Shown one piece after another: positions 43,015 to 53,363 of a stretch of DNA of 64,000 nt. The notes under the pieces were generated by a model, which made no database searches, had not been told where the DNA came from, and was given only the letters and a program-made list of their open reading frames with translations. How positions within the stretch are numbered: the first letter of the stretch is position 1; every line of letters begins with the position of its first letter. The position numbers and the translations under genes were made by a program. Source of the stretch: Cellvibrio sp. KY-GH-1 (GTDB lineage: Bacteria > Pseudomonadota > Gammaproteobacteria > Pseudomonadales > Cellvibrionaceae); assembly GCF_008806975.1 (NCBI RefSeq), contig NZ_CP031728.1, positions 1,302,001-1,366,000 on the forward strand, written 5' to 3'.

Positions 43015-44830
43015 GAAGCCGTAGAAAAACCCAATAACCACTGAATTTACTTACAGCTAATTGATTAATAATTAATTAGCCAACTTTGCCTAACTGTTCT
43101 TGGATTTTCAATTGCTCTTATTCATTAATTGCGTTGCGCTTTGAAAAAGCGAGTTGTTTGCCTATATTCGTTCTTATTTTCGCTTCGCGTTGGTCAAATC
43201 ACCATAATTCGCGAGCTTTTCTATATTGTGGATCATACAAAACAACTGCCATTGCCCCTGAACTTTGGCTTTGCCACGTAGACTGAAGCGCTTTAGCCCT
43301 TTGTTTGTGCCGATATTAGCGAACACAGGCTCAACCGTGGACATGCGATGACTATAAACCATTTTGCCAAATTCGCTATCGACCCGAGACTTCATCCATT
43401 CGGTATATTTGTTTTTGGTTTCTTTATCAATAATAAAGGACACCTGCCGCCCATGCCCGGTTCGATCATTGGCTGAATCCGGGTTTTGCATGCACTGTTC
43501 CTTTAGCGGGCATACCCGACACTTACTGAGCCTTCCCTCAAAATACAACTTTTGATGTTTGCCATAACGATCCGTCCCTTCGCGCTTTAACCACATGGTT
43601 TCCCCTGCTGGGCAAATGCAGGTTTTTGTCGATGCATCAAAGTGGAATTCACTAGCCGGAATGACTTCTTTATAACGGGTTTTTATTTTCTTGATGGGCT
43701 TGCGCTTGCCATATTTCGCTTTCTGCTCAGCAAATTTTGGGTCGCGACTGCGAAAATTATTATCTGGAATATAAGCATTAATTTTATGGGTGTAGAGGTA
43801 TTCCATATTGGCCTCATTAGCAAAGCCAGTGTCCGCTGTAACCAGTGTCTGCTTGCGATAGATATTGTGCGCAAATTTCAGTTTTTGGTAACGCACCTTA
43901 ATACTTTCAATAACAGGCTGTAAGGTGTGGTGTTCCTGGCCCGCGCCAAAGGCTTGGGCATCAATAATGATCTGGTGCTTTTTATCAACCGCCGCAATAC
44001 CGTTATAACCCTGAATGGTGCCTTTACTGGTCGTCATCTTGGCTGATTCATTATCGGTAATATTGCTTTTTACTTCAGTCGGCCGTTTCGCCTGCCCCAT
44101 CCGTGGGGCTGCTGTCTTTAGGAATTTATCAATCTTATCGTGCGCTTTACTTAAGGTTTCGATTGTCTGGGCGGTGCGCCTTTGCTTTTCTGCATCAGCA
44201 GATTCGGTTTTATCGATACGGCGGTGCTCCCGCATATGGTGCCGAATCAACTTTTTTAATTTGGCGCGTTTCTGCTGCAATTCTTTAAATGTTCCCGACC
44301 ATTCCTTGGAGGCGTTAGAGGACATTTTGCAACCATCAATCGCAAACAGCTCATTGCCCAATAATCCTTGCTCATGACAAACCAATAGGATTTGTTCGAA
44401 CAGCGCTTCAATCGCTTGCGGATGGCTACTAATAAAACTGGCGATAGTGGTGAAATGAGGAACGGTATCGCAAGAAAGCGCTTTAAAAATAATATTGTTC
44501 GTACAACACCACTCAATTTCGCGGCTGGACGTAATACCTTTGGAGTAAGCGAACAACACAACACCGAGTAAAATGGCAGGGTTATACGCAGGCCTACCGC
44601 CATCTTTATTGTTGTAAGCGTAATCAAAGATAGAAAGATCGAGCTTTTCATGAATCAAATAATGAATAGCGTGCTCGAAGGTGCCGGGTTGCAACTGGTC
44701 GCGAAAATTAATCACCACCATCGCATTTTGATCATGATTGTAAGGAATAAACTTTGGCATAAGCGCACTCCTGAGGGGATGCGCCATTTTAACGAAAAAC
44801 AATCGATTTTTGGGGTTTTTCTACAGCTTC
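43015..44830 (-). mobile_element. IS1182-family insertion sequence
   Basis: A 1816-bp element inside the ABC exporter gene. The ends form inverted repeats GAAGC[CT]GTAGAAAAACCC, and the element is flanked by a 3-bp direct repeat AAC (43012-43014 and 44831-44833). Removing the element and one AAC restores the exporter frame (ELTVGELIAF). It encodes one transposase. Confidence 0.9.
43174..44760 (-). CDS. IS1182-family transposase
   Basis: A 528-aa DDE transposase starting at ATG 44760 with AGGAG upstream. The N-terminal DUF772-type region is recognisable (DYAYNNKDGGRPAYNPAILL, GITSSREIEWCC), the catalytic core includes FAIDGCKMSSNASKEWSG and VTADTGFANEANMEYL, and the C-terminal part carries the Cys cluster (CRVCPLKEQC) followed by YSHRMSTVEPVFANIGTNKG with the catalytic Glu. 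Full length and without visible lesions, so the element is probably still active. Confidence 0.93.
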   Translation of the reverse strand: MPKFIPYNHDQNAMVVINFRDQLQPGTFEHAIHYLIHEKLDLSIFDYAYNNKDGGRPAYNPAILLGVVLFAYSKGITSSREIEWCCTNNIIFKALSCDTVPHFTTIASFISSHPQAIEALFEQILLVCHEQGLLGNELFAIDGCKMSSNASKEWSGTFKELQQKRAKLKKLIRHHMREHRRIDKTESADAEKQRRTAQTIETLSKAHDKIDKFLKTAAPRMGQAKRPTEVKSNITDNESAKMTTSKGTIQGYNGIAAVDKKHQIIIDAQAFGAGQEHHTLQPVIESIKVRYQKLKFAHNIYRKQTLVTADTGFANEANMEYLYTHKINAYIPDNNFRSRDPKFAEQKAKYGKRKPIKKIKTRYKEVIPASEFHFDASTKTCICPAGETMWLKREGTDRYGKHQKLYFEGRLSKCRVCPLKEQCMQNPDSANDRTGHGRQVSFIIDKETKNKYTEWMKSRVDSEFGKMVYSHRMSTVEPVFANIGTNKGLKRFSLRGKAKVQGQWQLFCMIHNIEKLANYGDLTNAKRK

Positions 44831-44833
44831 AAC

Positions 44834-46045
44834 GGTGAGTTCACCGGCGATTACCAAATGCGCTCCCCACCAGATAATCCCGAGTGTCATTAGCTTATTA
44901 ATCAATCCGGCAATTTGATTGGCCACATTGCCGAGGTTCTGGCTACGAAAGGAGGCATTCACATAATGGGCGAGTTGATCTTCCCATTTGCGCTGCATCT
45001 GCGGCTCTACCGCCATGGCTTTTACGGTTTGTACACCGGTGACGGATTCGGTAAGGAATGCCGTATTCGCGGCACCGTATTTGAATTTGTCATTGAGGCG
45101 ATGACGCAATATCGGCGTGATAAATACCGAGAGCAGGATGTAACAGGGGATGGTGGCGGCCACCACAAAAAATAAGGTGGTGCTGTAGTACCACATCACC
45201 AGCAGGAAGACGATGGTGAAACCCAGATCGAGAATTAAAGTAAGTGCACTACCGGTAATAAAATTGCGGATGGTATCCAGCTCATGCACGCGCGCGACAT
45301 TTTGCCCCACTTGCCGCGACTCGAAATAGGCCATGGGCAAGGCCATTAAATGATTAAACAGGCGCGAGCCCAATTCCACATCCACCCGGCTGGTGGTATG
45401 GGACATCACATAACTGCGAATACCCCCGAGCAATGCTTCAAAAATCGCAATCGCTAAAAAACCAAAGGCGATGACATCGAGCGTACTGAAACCGCGATGC
45501 ACCAACACTTTATCCATCACCACTTGAAATAGCAGTGGTGTAATCAGCGCAAAGAGCTGCAAAAAAAATGAGGCGATAATCACTTCGCCAAATAATTTCC
45601 GGTATTTGATTAACGAGGGAATAAACCAGCTGATATCGAATTTTTGTTGTAGGCTTTCGCGCAAACCCAGGCGGCGTGTTACATAAATAATTTCACCAGA
45701 CCAGAGTGATGCAAACTCTTCTGCGGTGAGTGTTTTGGGCGTTTGCTCACGCAAATCCTGCACCAACACTTTAACCGGCTTGCCCTCCTCTTCAGCCACG
45801 CGCGCGAGGATGATGTAATCGCCATCGACCGTTTTAACAATTGCGGGCAAACTGGAACCGATTAATTTATCGAGTTTAAACGAAAATAATTTCGCTTTAA
45901 AAGTCAGCGCTTTGGCGGCGCGGAGGATTTCAGTATTGCTAAACGGTTGACCGGGAATTGCGAATTGGTGGGAGAGTTGTGAAGCATCAGCGGGGAGCTG
46001 GTGGAATCCTGCGAGTGCTACCAAGCACTGTAAACCTGTGTCCAT
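44834..46045 (-). pseudogene. type I secretion ABC exporter, 5' part before IS1182 insertion
   Basis: Encodes the N-terminal C39-like domain (MDTGLQCLVALAGFHQLPAD) and most of the membrane helices (YRKLFGEVIIASFFLQLFALIT, FLAIAIFEALLGGIRSY, RNFITGSALTLILDLGFTIVFL). The position of the protease Cys in the DCG motif is Thr, so it is a C39-like domain as in HlyB, which binds rather than cleaves the RTX substrate. The frame runs into the insertion after GELTVEA. It begins the exporter-hlyD-glycosyltransferase run. Confidence 0.93.
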
Positions 46046-46107
46046 GGTTTAGTCCAAATAAATTAGTTAATCTCATAAGCGCCGCGATTCTAATTACTAT
46101 CGTTCCG

Positions 46108-46135
46108 GCATGCAAATCATCAAGATGATGCATGC
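46108..46135. other. inverted repeat between comEC and the island
   Basis: The sequence gcatgc...gatgat/atcatc...gcatgc forms a hairpin with an imperfect 12-13 bp stem in the 123-bp gap between comEC and the exporter gene. No T-run follows on either strand, so it is not a standard terminator. It lies near the boundary of the accessory island. Confidence 0.4.
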
Positions 46136-46168
46136 GACATTTTGTTGCCCTTTACGAAAACCTAAAAC

Positions 46169-48562
46169 TCATTCAAACCAATAACGATGCTGCGCTTTGC
46201 GATACTCAATAATATTTACTGGCTTCCCATCTAACCACTCAAACACCAACGCACCCGAATCTGCAGTGTTAAATTCGCGGCTACCTACAGCTTGAAAACG
46301 TTTGCGCACTAAAGGATGCGGGTGACCGTGTTGACTGCGGTGACCGGCAGAGTAGACAACAAATTCAGGCGTAGTACTACTGACAAAGCGCGCACTAGAT
46401 GAAGTACGGCTACCGTGATGTGCCGCTAGCAATAGCGTTAGGTGATCAGGAAATTTTTGCTCGGCTAACAGTTGGTTCTCTACACGCGTTTCAATATCGC
46501 CGGGCAATAAAATTGATTGATTCACGTAACTAATTAGCAATACGCAGGACCTATTATTATCATTGGTGCTGCGCTTGATAGTTGCAGGTAGAAACTCAAA
46601 TGAAACCTGATGCCACTGCCATGCATGTTGTTGATGGCAATCCTCCATCGCGGTAGATGTAGTTAAATTTACCTGGGTGTTTTCAATATCACCCATTACG
46701 ATGCGTTTAGCATCAACCTTTTCCAAAAAACCATTCAGGCCACCGGCGTGATCCATATCCGAATGACTGACCACTAGCATGTCGACCTTATCGATTGCTT
46801 GTGAAAACAAATAAGGTGCGAGAATTGCGCCGCCTGCGTCAAAACTATCGGTATACCTTGGCCCAGTATCGTAAACCAACGTTTTATCCTTTACCTGCAC
46901 CACGACTGCGGTGCCCTGCCCTACATCCATTATGCTAATTTTTAAATCAGGTTGTTGTGCAACGGGAGAAATCACTCCCAACCAAACGCCCAACACCAGA
47001 CCACTCCAACCCATTACTCTGTGAACCAATCCTTTGGGCAATAGTAACAACAGGCAACTAAACGCAATCAGTAAAGAAACACCAGGAGAAAAAGCAATAA
47101 CAATACTCGCTAACTGACCCGCCGCATCCAGCATGGCTTGCAAAATTACCTTTAGCCACTCCATGGCTAGCCCTGCTGTATTTAATAACAAATCGCTGAA
47201 TGCGGGATACACGCCTTGCAGTGCGGCACTGGTTAACACTAAAGGAACAACCAAAAAAGTAATCAGCGGAATCGCAACTGCGTTGGCAATGGGCGCCACC
47301 AAAGAAACCGAGCTAACGAGTAAACTCAATGGAATCAACAAGCCAATAAACATCACCCACTGCGAGCGAATAAACCCCGTTGCTATATTGCTCGCAGAAA
47401 ATCCACGCCAATAGTCACCGTCCGATTTAACAACATATCGCCCTGAAAAATAAAATAGCAGCAACGCCACTGCACCAAAGGACAACCAAAACCCCATGTC
47501 ATATGCGGCAAGCGGATCAATCATAACCACCAATGCCAATGCGCAACAAAAAATATCGCCTACGCGCGCGCTGCGGTGCCTCAAGCAAGCACCGTAGAAA
47601 ACACTCAGCATGATAAGCGTGCGCACCGTAGGAATATTAAAACCAGCTAATGCAGAATAAAAACTCGCGCAACCAATCGCCATGCACCACGCGATTACCA
47701 ATGCAGGACATGAATGCCACACCAGCTGAATTAATTTTCCAATAATCAAGCCGAGGTAAAACCCGAACAATGCGAGAAAGCCGACATGCAACCCTGATAT
47801 AGCAATCAGGTGTGATGTCCCCGTGCGCTGCATGCGATCCCACTGCTCCTTTTCTACATAGGAAGAATCGCCAATCAATAATGCGATTAAAATACCGCGC
47901 TCAGTGGAATTACTGTGCGTCAAAATCCATTGCTGTAATTGTTGTCGTTGCCAGTTGATCCACTCACGCGCACCCAAGCCATCTGCACCAGACTGAACCT
48001 GCACATTTTCATCGCTACTAACGACATAACCTGTCGCACCTACACCTTGGCGCAACAACCAGGCGTGATAATCAAACCCCGCGGGATTTGCAAAACCACG
48101 CGGGCGTTTCAAACGCACATTCAACTGCCATTCCTGACCAACCACTATGTTGGGTAACTCAACAGCGTCGCTCTTGTTGTAGCCGTTATACCAACTCAAT
48201 TGAATTTTAGTGGGAAATGAGTGGAGCTTGGGTGTCGTAGCTCCGCCAATTGACGCACTACGAATACTCAAGTTGAAACGCAGGCGTTGGTCGTTACGCT
48301 CAGGTAGATCCGTGATAACACCGCTAACCCTTAACTCCTGTCCGGTTAAAGCTTCATCCAGCTGTTGACCAAGGAATTGATGACCAGCAAAAATTCCCCA
48401 ACCAAAACCAGCGAGTAACGCAACCAACCAATAGGCGCGACGGTAAATAATAAGTAGGGCTAGCCCGGAGATTAACGCCAGAGTTAGCGGTAGCGAGGGT
48501 AAAGAGGGCAGAAAACTGACGGTGACGACGCCGAACGAAAACAACAACAAGCGGATGGGCAT
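46169..48562 (-). CDS. comEC: DNA internalization-related competence protein ComEC/Rec2
   Basis: A 797-aa polytopic membrane protein that translocates single-stranded DNA across the inner membrane in natural transformation. An N-terminal DUF4131/OB-type domain, the competence domain with GTSHLIAISGLHVGFLALF and many helices (residues about 220-500), and a C-terminal metallo-beta-lactamase-like domain (IMDVGQGTAVVVQ, VSHSDMDHAGGL, LLLAAHHGSRTSS). Length is normal for gammaproteobacteria. In pseudomonads its next gene is exbB; here the RTX island intervenes. Confidence 0.94.
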   Translation of the reverse strand: MPIRLLLFSFGVVTVSFLPSLPSLPLTLALISGLALLIIYRRAYWLVALLAGFGWGIFAGHQFLGQQLDEALTGQELRVSGVITDLPERNDQRLRFNLSIRSASIGGATTPKLHSFPTKIQLSWYNGYNKSDAVELPNIVVGQEWQLNVRLKRPRGFANPAGFDYHAWLLRQGVGATGYVVSSDENVQVQSGADGLGAREWINWQRQQLQQWILTHSNSTERGILIALLIGDSSYVEKEQWDRMQRTGTSHLIAISGLHVGFLALFGFYLGLIIGKLIQLVWHSCPALVIAWCMAIGCASFYSALAGFNIPTVRTLIMLSVFYGACLRHRSARVGDIFCCALALVVMIDPLAAYDMGFWLSFGAVALLLFYFSGRYVVKSDGDYWRGFSASNIATGFIRSQWVMFIGLLIPLSLLVSSVSLVAPIANAVAIPLITFLVVPLVLTSAALQGVYPAFSDLLLNTAGLAMEWLKVILQAMLDAAGQLASIVIAFSPGVSLLIAFSCLLLLLPKGLVHRVMGWSGLVLGVWLGVISPVAQQPDLKISIMDVGQGTAVVVQVKDKTLVYDTGPRYTDSFDAGGAILAPYLFSQAIDKVDMLVVSHSDMDHAGGLNGFLEKVDAKRIVMGDIENTQVNLTTSTAMEDCHQQHAWQWHQVSFEFLPATIKRSTNDNNRSCVLLISYVNQSILLPGDIETRVENQLLAEQKFPDHLTLLLAAHHGSRTSSSARFVSSTTPEFVVYSAGHRSQHGHPHPLVRKRFQAVGSREFNTADSGALVFEWLDGKPVNIIEYRKAQHRYWFE

Positions 48563-48738
48563 AGGGCTAAATCCTTTAACCGATTTGATACTGATAACCC
48601 CTTGTCATCAGATTGTCGTGCAGCTTATGGCATCCTGCGCAGGCACACAAGGCAGGTTTAGGCACCGTGAACATGGCCTTGACCGGATTTTACGGGCATA
48701 ATGCCCCCTCATTTTCAGGTAGTGATTTGGTTTTAGGC

Positions 48739-49284
48739 ATGGCGCGTAACCTACTGAAGCGATTTATCCCCTCCCCAGCGGCAATCAAAAGCAACCCAGC
48801 GTTCCATTTTCTGGGTGACTTGTTGCATGACCCCAACCTGTTTCATTTGAATCGCCATTCTGTATCGGTTGCTATGTTTTGGGGGCTGTTAGTGGCGGTG
48901 CTCCCTATTCCGGGCCAAATGCCCGTGGCCGCCGCCGCTGCACTGATGTTTCGTTGCAATCTCCCTTTGGCAGTCGCGCTTACCTGGATTACCAACCCCA
49001 TTACCATGCCGTTTTTCTTCTTTATTACCTACCAAATGGGCAGGCTGGTTTTGCAATTAGATCCAATTACCTTGACGGAACCTCAACTCAGTTGGGATTG
49101 GTTGGCCAATGAGTTTGGCCACCTGTGGAAACCTCTGGCGGCAGGTTCCATTATTACCGGTTTGCTGCTGGGCACATTGGGTTATTTCCTGATGCAGCTT
49201 TACTGGCGTTGGCATGTGGGGCATAACTGGGAAAAGCGCAAAAAGAAACGCGCCGCCCAAAAAGCCGAAGCAGATCAACAGTAG
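48739..49284 (+). CDS. DUF2062 domain membrane protein
   Basis: A 181-aa protein. I choose ATG 48739 because the family begins with the pattern (M)xRxxxKRFxPSP seen here (MARNLLKRFIPSPAAIKSNP); the longer frame from 48613 adds an unconserved tail. The domain continues LGDLLHDPNLFHLNRHSV and two membrane helices (FWGLLVAVLPIPGQMPVAAAAALM and AVALTWITNPITMPFFFFITY), with a third near the end. Function is not established. It is divergent from comEC, as in Pseudomonas. Confidence 0.85.
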   Translation: MARNLLKRFIPSPAAIKSNPAFHFLGDLLHDPNLFHLNRHSVSVAMFWGLLVAVLPIPGQMPVAAAAALMFRCNLPLAVALTWITNPITMPFFFFITYQMGRLVLQLDPITLTEPQLSWDWLANEFGHLWKPLAAGSIITGLLLGTLGYFLMQLYWRWHVGHNWEKRKKKRAAQKAEADQQ

Positions 49285-49303
49285 CGACAGCACTAACCAT
49301 CAC

Positions 49304-49340
49304 GCAAAAAAAAGCCCGCACGTTCGCGGGCTTTTTTTGC
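49304..49340. terminator. bidirectional rho-independent terminator
   Basis: A strong hairpin (gcccgc/gcgggc stem extended by A8/T7 arms, 49304-49319 with 49326-49340) between the converging DUF2062 and lolE genes. The A-run on one side and the T-run on the other allow it to end both transcripts. Confidence 0.9.
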
Positions 49341-49378
49341 GGGCATTTTTATCTCACTACGCGCGATTTTTTAACCTC

Positions 49379-50608
49379 TTACTCATAACGCAATGCGTCT
49401 GCTGGTTGGATTTTGCTTGCTCGCCAAGCGGGATAAAGAGTAACAAAAAAGCTAATCAACAATGCAGTAACTACGACCTTGGCCACATCATTCACCACAA
49501 TTTCGGCCGGCAAATAAGTAGTAGGATAAACATCTGATTTTAAAAATTGGACACCCAATAGTTTTTCAATTCCCTGCACAATACTGGTAACAAAATAAGA
49601 AAGCACCAAACCAATCACCAACCCAATACTGGTGCCAATCAAACCGATCAAACCACCCTGTACCATAAAAATTCCCATAATTTCTATAGTGGATGCGCCC
49701 ATCGTACGCAAGATGGCAATATCACCTTGCTTATCGACCACTACCATAATTAGCGTGGATACCAAATTAAATGCGGCGATGGCGATTATTAAAAACAGCA
49801 ACATCCCCACCATATTTTTAGACATTTGTATGGCTTGATAAACGCTTCCATGGGTGTGCATCCAACTGGAACCATAATAATCAGGCGGCAGATTTTGCAT
49901 AATGTCGCGAACTACTTGCGGCGCGGCAAATAAATCATCCACTTTCAAACGTACTCCGGTAACCTGACCGGGAAAGCCGGCGATTGCTGCCGCATGATGC
50001 AATTCCATTAACGCCAAGCCATTGTCAATATCGGTGTGGGTATCAAGGATTGCAATCACATGGACTACTTTCACGCGTGGAGCAGCACCATCCTCTGCGG
50101 GAATAACCAGACTAAGGCTCTGCCCCACTTGCGCGTCAATTTTTTCAGCCACGCCGCGCCCCAACACAATTGCCCCTGGCGTATTGGCAAGCTCATCCAA
50201 TGTACCTTCAGGTAAAAATTCGGGTAGCTTTGAAGTCGTGTGCTCCTGCGCAGGATCAATACCAAAAATTTGCGCAGGCGCCACACGTTTTTGTTGGCTT
50301 AATAATCCTTGCAACTGTACAAATGGAGTTGCCGCAATTACATGTGGATGTTGTTTTACTTGTTCAATCAACGCATCCGCATTATCAATCGACTTGCGAT
50401 GCAACACGCTGGCTTGGGGCATAACACCAAGAATGTTTTCCCGCAGCTCGCGATCAAAACCATTCATGATCGACATCACCAGAATTAATAAGGCAACACC
50501 AATTACCAAACCCGCGGTAGACAAACGCGAGATAAACGACACTAAATGGCTGTGTCGATGAGAAATACCGTAGCGCGTCCCCACTAAAAAGATATAACGG
50601 CTGAACAT
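49379..50608 (-). CDS. lolE: lipoprotein-releasing system permease LolE/LolC-type
   Basis: A 409-aa ABC permease subunit that extracts outer-membrane lipoproteins from the inner membrane and hands them to LolA. The start at 50608 (MFSRYIFLVGTRYGISHR) follows lolD directly. One N-terminal helix (RLSTAGLVIGVALLILVMSIMNGF), a large periplasmic MacB-like domain and three C-terminal helices of the FtsX type; the C-terminus is PAWRASKIQPADALRYE. It is called LolE by its position after lolD, as in pseudomonads; LolC and LolE are paralogues, so the names could be exchanged. Confidence 0.9.
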   Translation of the reverse strand: MFSRYIFLVGTRYGISHRHSHLVSFISRLSTAGLVIGVALLILVMSIMNGFDRELRENILGVMPQASVLHRKSIDNADALIEQVKQHPHVIAATPFVQLQGLLSQQKRVAPAQIFGIDPAQEHTTSKLPEFLPEGTLDELANTPGAIVLGRGVAEKIDAQVGQSLSLVIPAEDGAAPRVKVVHVIAILDTHTDIDNGLALMELHHAAAIAGFPGQVTGVRLKVDDLFAAPQVVRDIMQNLPPDYYGSSWMHTHGSVYQAIQMSKNMVGMLLFLIIAIAAFNLVSTLIMVVVDKQGDIAILRTMGASTIEIMGIFMVQGGLIGLIGTSIGLVIGLVLSYFVTSIVQGIEKLLGVQFLKSDVYPTTYLPAEIVVNDVAKVVVTALLISFFVTLYPAWRASKIQPADALRYE

Positions 50609-50609
50609 A

Positions 50610-51317
50610 TTAATGCCCGCTCGCCAGCAAATTGCCTGCGTGTAATTCACCGTTCATTAACGTCAGGGTGCGATCCATGCGCGCCGCTAAACGGGGATCA
50701 TGGGTCACCACCACAAAGCTGGTACCTATAGAGTGATTCAACTCCAGCATCAACGTCTGGATTGCTTCAGCGGCGTGAGTATCCAGATTACCGGTAGGCT
50801 CATCCATCAATACGCAGGCGGGATTAGTCACCAGTGCACGCGCAATAGCCACACGCTGACGCTCACCACCGGAAAGTTCAGAGGGCTTGTGGTGAACACG
50901 CTGGGCAAGACCGACGCGCTCCAATAATTTTTGCGCACACTGTTTGGATTCCGCAATGGAATGTTTACCAATTAATAACGGCATGGATACATTTTCCAGC
51001 GCGGTAAACTCCGGCAACAAATGGTGAAACTGGTAAACAAAACCCAAGCTGCGATTGCGCAAACGGCCACGCTCGTCAGCATTGAGACGCGAAAGATTTT
51101 GACTGGCCACGCTAACTTCGCCGCGATCCGGAATGTCCAATCCGCCGAGAATATTTAGCAAGGTGGATTTCCCCGAACCGGATGCCCCCACTATTGCAAC
51201 TCGTTCGCCTGCATTAATTTGTAAATTCACATTACTCAACACACTGACTGCCAGTGCTCCCTGACCGTAATGCTTGCTCACCTGTTGACAGACAAGTACA
51301 GGATTGGAATTAGACAT
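50610..51317 (-). CDS. lolD: lipoprotein-releasing system ATPase LolD
   Basis: A 235-aa ABC ATPase powering the LolCDE lipoprotein extractor. Walker [12 protein letters not shown], the LolD-type [20 protein letters not shown], signature [15 protein letters not shown] and Walker [13 protein letters not shown] are all visible. It lies between the two permease genes with 26 and 1 nt spacing, so the three form an operon. Confidence 0.95.
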   Translation of the reverse strand: MSNSNPVLVCQQVSKHYGQGALAVSVLSNVNLQINAGERVAIVGASGSGKSTLLNILGGLDIPDRGEVSVASQNLSRLNADERGRLRNRSLGFVYQFHHLLPEFTALENVSMPLLIGKHSIAESKQCAQKLLERVGLAQRVHHKPSELSGGERQRVAIARALVTNPACVLMDEPTGNLDTHAAEAIQTLMLELNHSIGTSFVVVTHDPRLAARMDRTLTLMNGELHAGNLLASGH

Positions 51318-51343
51318 AATTAAAATTATTCCGGGAAAATGGC

Positions 51344-52582
51344 TTATTCATAACGCAGGGCTTCTGCCGGTTCAATTTGTGCCGCGCGATACGCGGGATA
51401 AAGCGTTGCCAAAAAGCTCAACCCTAGGGCAATACCACAAATCACCGCTACGTCTTGCCAGAGCAAGACCGAAGGTAATTGCGCAATAAAATAAACGTCG
51501 GGATCAAATACCTGTAATCCCAACAAGGATTCAAGTCCAGACATAATGGAAGGCAGGGTAAGCGCCGCCAGGCATCCAATAATTGCGCCGATAAAGGTAC
51601 CGATAAAACCTACCGCACTGCCCTGCACAATAAATATCGCCATCACTTGCCGCGCGTTTAAACCCAGAGTGCGCAACACTGCAATATCGGAACGCTTATC
51701 CGCAACCATCAGCACTAAACTGGACACAATATTGAATGCGGCAACCGCGATAATAATCATCAATAGTGAACCTACGACGATTTTTTCCATCTTCACCGCT
51801 TGAAACAAACTGCCCTGGGTTTGACTCCAGTCTTTTACACTAAAATCATCGCCAAGATTGCTGCGCACCTGATTCATAATTAACCCAGCGCTGTAGAGAT
51901 TTTCCGTTTTGACATGCAATCCCTGCACACCAGGCTGCCGTAAAAATTTTTGCGCATCCGATAAATGAATCAGCGCGAGCGTACTATCGACCTGAGCTCC
52001 GACTTCGAACACACCTACCAAAGTGAAGTTGCGCGAGCGGGTAAATGCCCCCATGGGCGTCATATTAATTTCCGGAGACGTCACACGTATTTTATCGCCC
52101 GGAGCAAGCAGTAAACGGCTCGCGAGGATACGCCCCATCACTATGCCGTACTCGCCTGGCTGCAGCTGGGCTAAATCTCCGACAATCATATGTTGATCGA
52201 CCACTGACACCTTAGCTTCCATGTCCGGGTCTATGCCTTGCAGCTCGATCGCTTCTACACCGCCGGCATAGGTCAGCATGGCGGAACTCTGGATATAGGG
52301 CGCTGAAGCGACAACACCGGGTTGGGCATTCACCTTACCGGCAAGCGCCCGCCAATCCTTAACGCGGGGCTGCTGGTCGATAAACCCATGAGGAACAACA
52401 TTCAGGATGCGCTCTTTCATTTCCCTATCAAAGCCATTCATGACCGACAGGACAATGATCAACGCCATAACACCCAGCGCCATGCCTATTAGGGAGAAAG
52501 CGCTGATAAATGAAATGAACTGGTTGCGGCGCTTGGCGCGGGTATAACGCAAGCCTATGTATAAAGGGATATTTTTTAACAT
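51344..52582 (-). CDS. lolC: lipoprotein-releasing system permease LolC-type
   Basis: A 412-aa permease paralogous to the one at 49379-50608, starting at ATG 52582 ([20 protein letters not shown]), with one N-terminal helix ([23 protein letters not shown]), a periplasmic domain with [18 protein letters not shown] and three C-terminal helices ([22 protein letters not shown] and others), ending [13 protein letters not shown]. It is the first gene of the lolCDE operon and diverges from the PilZ gene. Confidence 0.9.
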   Translation of the reverse strand: MLKNIPLYIGLRYTRAKRRNQFISFISAFSLIGMALGVMALIIVLSVMNGFDREMKERILNVVPHGFIDQQPRVKDWRALAGKVNAQPGVVASAPYIQSSAMLTYAGGVEAIELQGIDPDMEAKVSVVDQHMIVGDLAQLQPGEYGIVMGRILASRLLLAPGDKIRVTSPEINMTPMGAFTRSRNFTLVGVFEVGAQVDSTLALIHLSDAQKFLRQPGVQGLHVKTENLYSAGLIMNQVRSNLGDDFSVKDWSQTQGSLFQAVKMEKIVVGSLLMIIIAVAAFNIVSSLVLMVADKRSDIAVLRTLGLNARQVMAIFIVQGSAVGFIGTFIGAIIGCLAALTLPSIMSGLESLLGLQVFDPDVYFIAQLPSVLLWQDVAVICGIALGLSFLATLYPAYRAAQIEPAEALRYE

Positions 52583-52740
52583 GGGCGCATTAAACCCAAT
52601 CGGCCCGATTTGCTCAAGCAAAACCGGACGCTGGTTAGCGAAAAGCATCCAGACGCCAGAAAACCTAAACAGTCAATGCAGCTTGTGCTATGGTTCTTTT
52701 ATTATGTTTAATCCATCACAGTTTTTGGAAGCAATTGGTC

Positions 52741-53313
52741 ATGAGTGAACGCCGTAGTTACTTTCGCATTGATGAAAGTATCGCCTTGGAATTCAAAGAG
52801 GTTGAGGAGATAACCGCGAATACCGCTGCCGCTGAATTACAGTTTCCCAACACTGCCTCATTAAAGCTGTTTGCCGAACTGCGCAAAATTGATAACGACA
52901 ATGCCCATTTATTCCATCAAATCAAGGAAACCAGCCGCGCTCTGGGTGAATACCTACACAACCTGAACCGTAAAATCGACATTATCAGCCAGCAAATAAT
53001 GGCCGACTCCAAACCCCTGCCCCCATCCAAAACCATTAAGCAAGTTAACCTGAGCGAAGGCGGCATTGCGTTTGGCAGCTCCCGCCCTGTGGAGGCCAAC
53101 AGCTTTATTGCCTTACGGTTAATTTTTTTGCCCAGCAATGCCGGCCTGGTTTTGTTTGCCAAAATTATTCGCTGTGAACCCAGTAACACCGGCGAATACC
53201 AGATTGCGGCAAAATTCCATCGCGTTAGCGATGGCCAGCAACAGCTAATCGGGCAACAGATTATGCGTGCGCAAATGGCTGAGCGCAGAAAGAACCAACA
53301 ATACCTGCAATAA
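52741..53313 (+). CDS. PilZ domain protein
   Basis: A 190-aa protein with a start MSERRSYFRIDE, the N-terminal RxxxR-type motif of PilZ domains that binds cyclic di-GMP, a helical middle (NRKIDIISQQIMA) and a C-terminal beta-barrel-like part with NLSEGGIAFGS, matching the D/NxSxxG half of the c-di-GMP motif. Likely a c-di-GMP receptor. A PilZ gene in this position next to lolC is also found in pseudomonads. The target is unknown. Confidence 0.85.
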   Translation: MSERRSYFRIDESIALEFKEVEEITANTAAAELQFPNTASLKLFAELRKIDNDNAHLFHQIKETSRALGEYLHNLNRKIDIISQQIMADSKPLPPSKTIKQVNLSEGGIAFGSSRPVEANSFIALRLIFLPSNAGLVLFAKIIRCEPSNTGEYQIAAKFHRVSDGQQQLIGQQIMRAQMAERRKNQQYLQ

Positions 53314-53363
53314 CCCTGAAGCCTCTGGCGCTTGTGCAATGCTCGGGGCACGCCGAGGCAATC

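Noticed and set aside
43642..44377. Plus-strand open frames inside the IS1182 transposase region and the RTX genes
   Set aside because: They mirror long, well-conserved coding genes on the opposite strand and lack family features.
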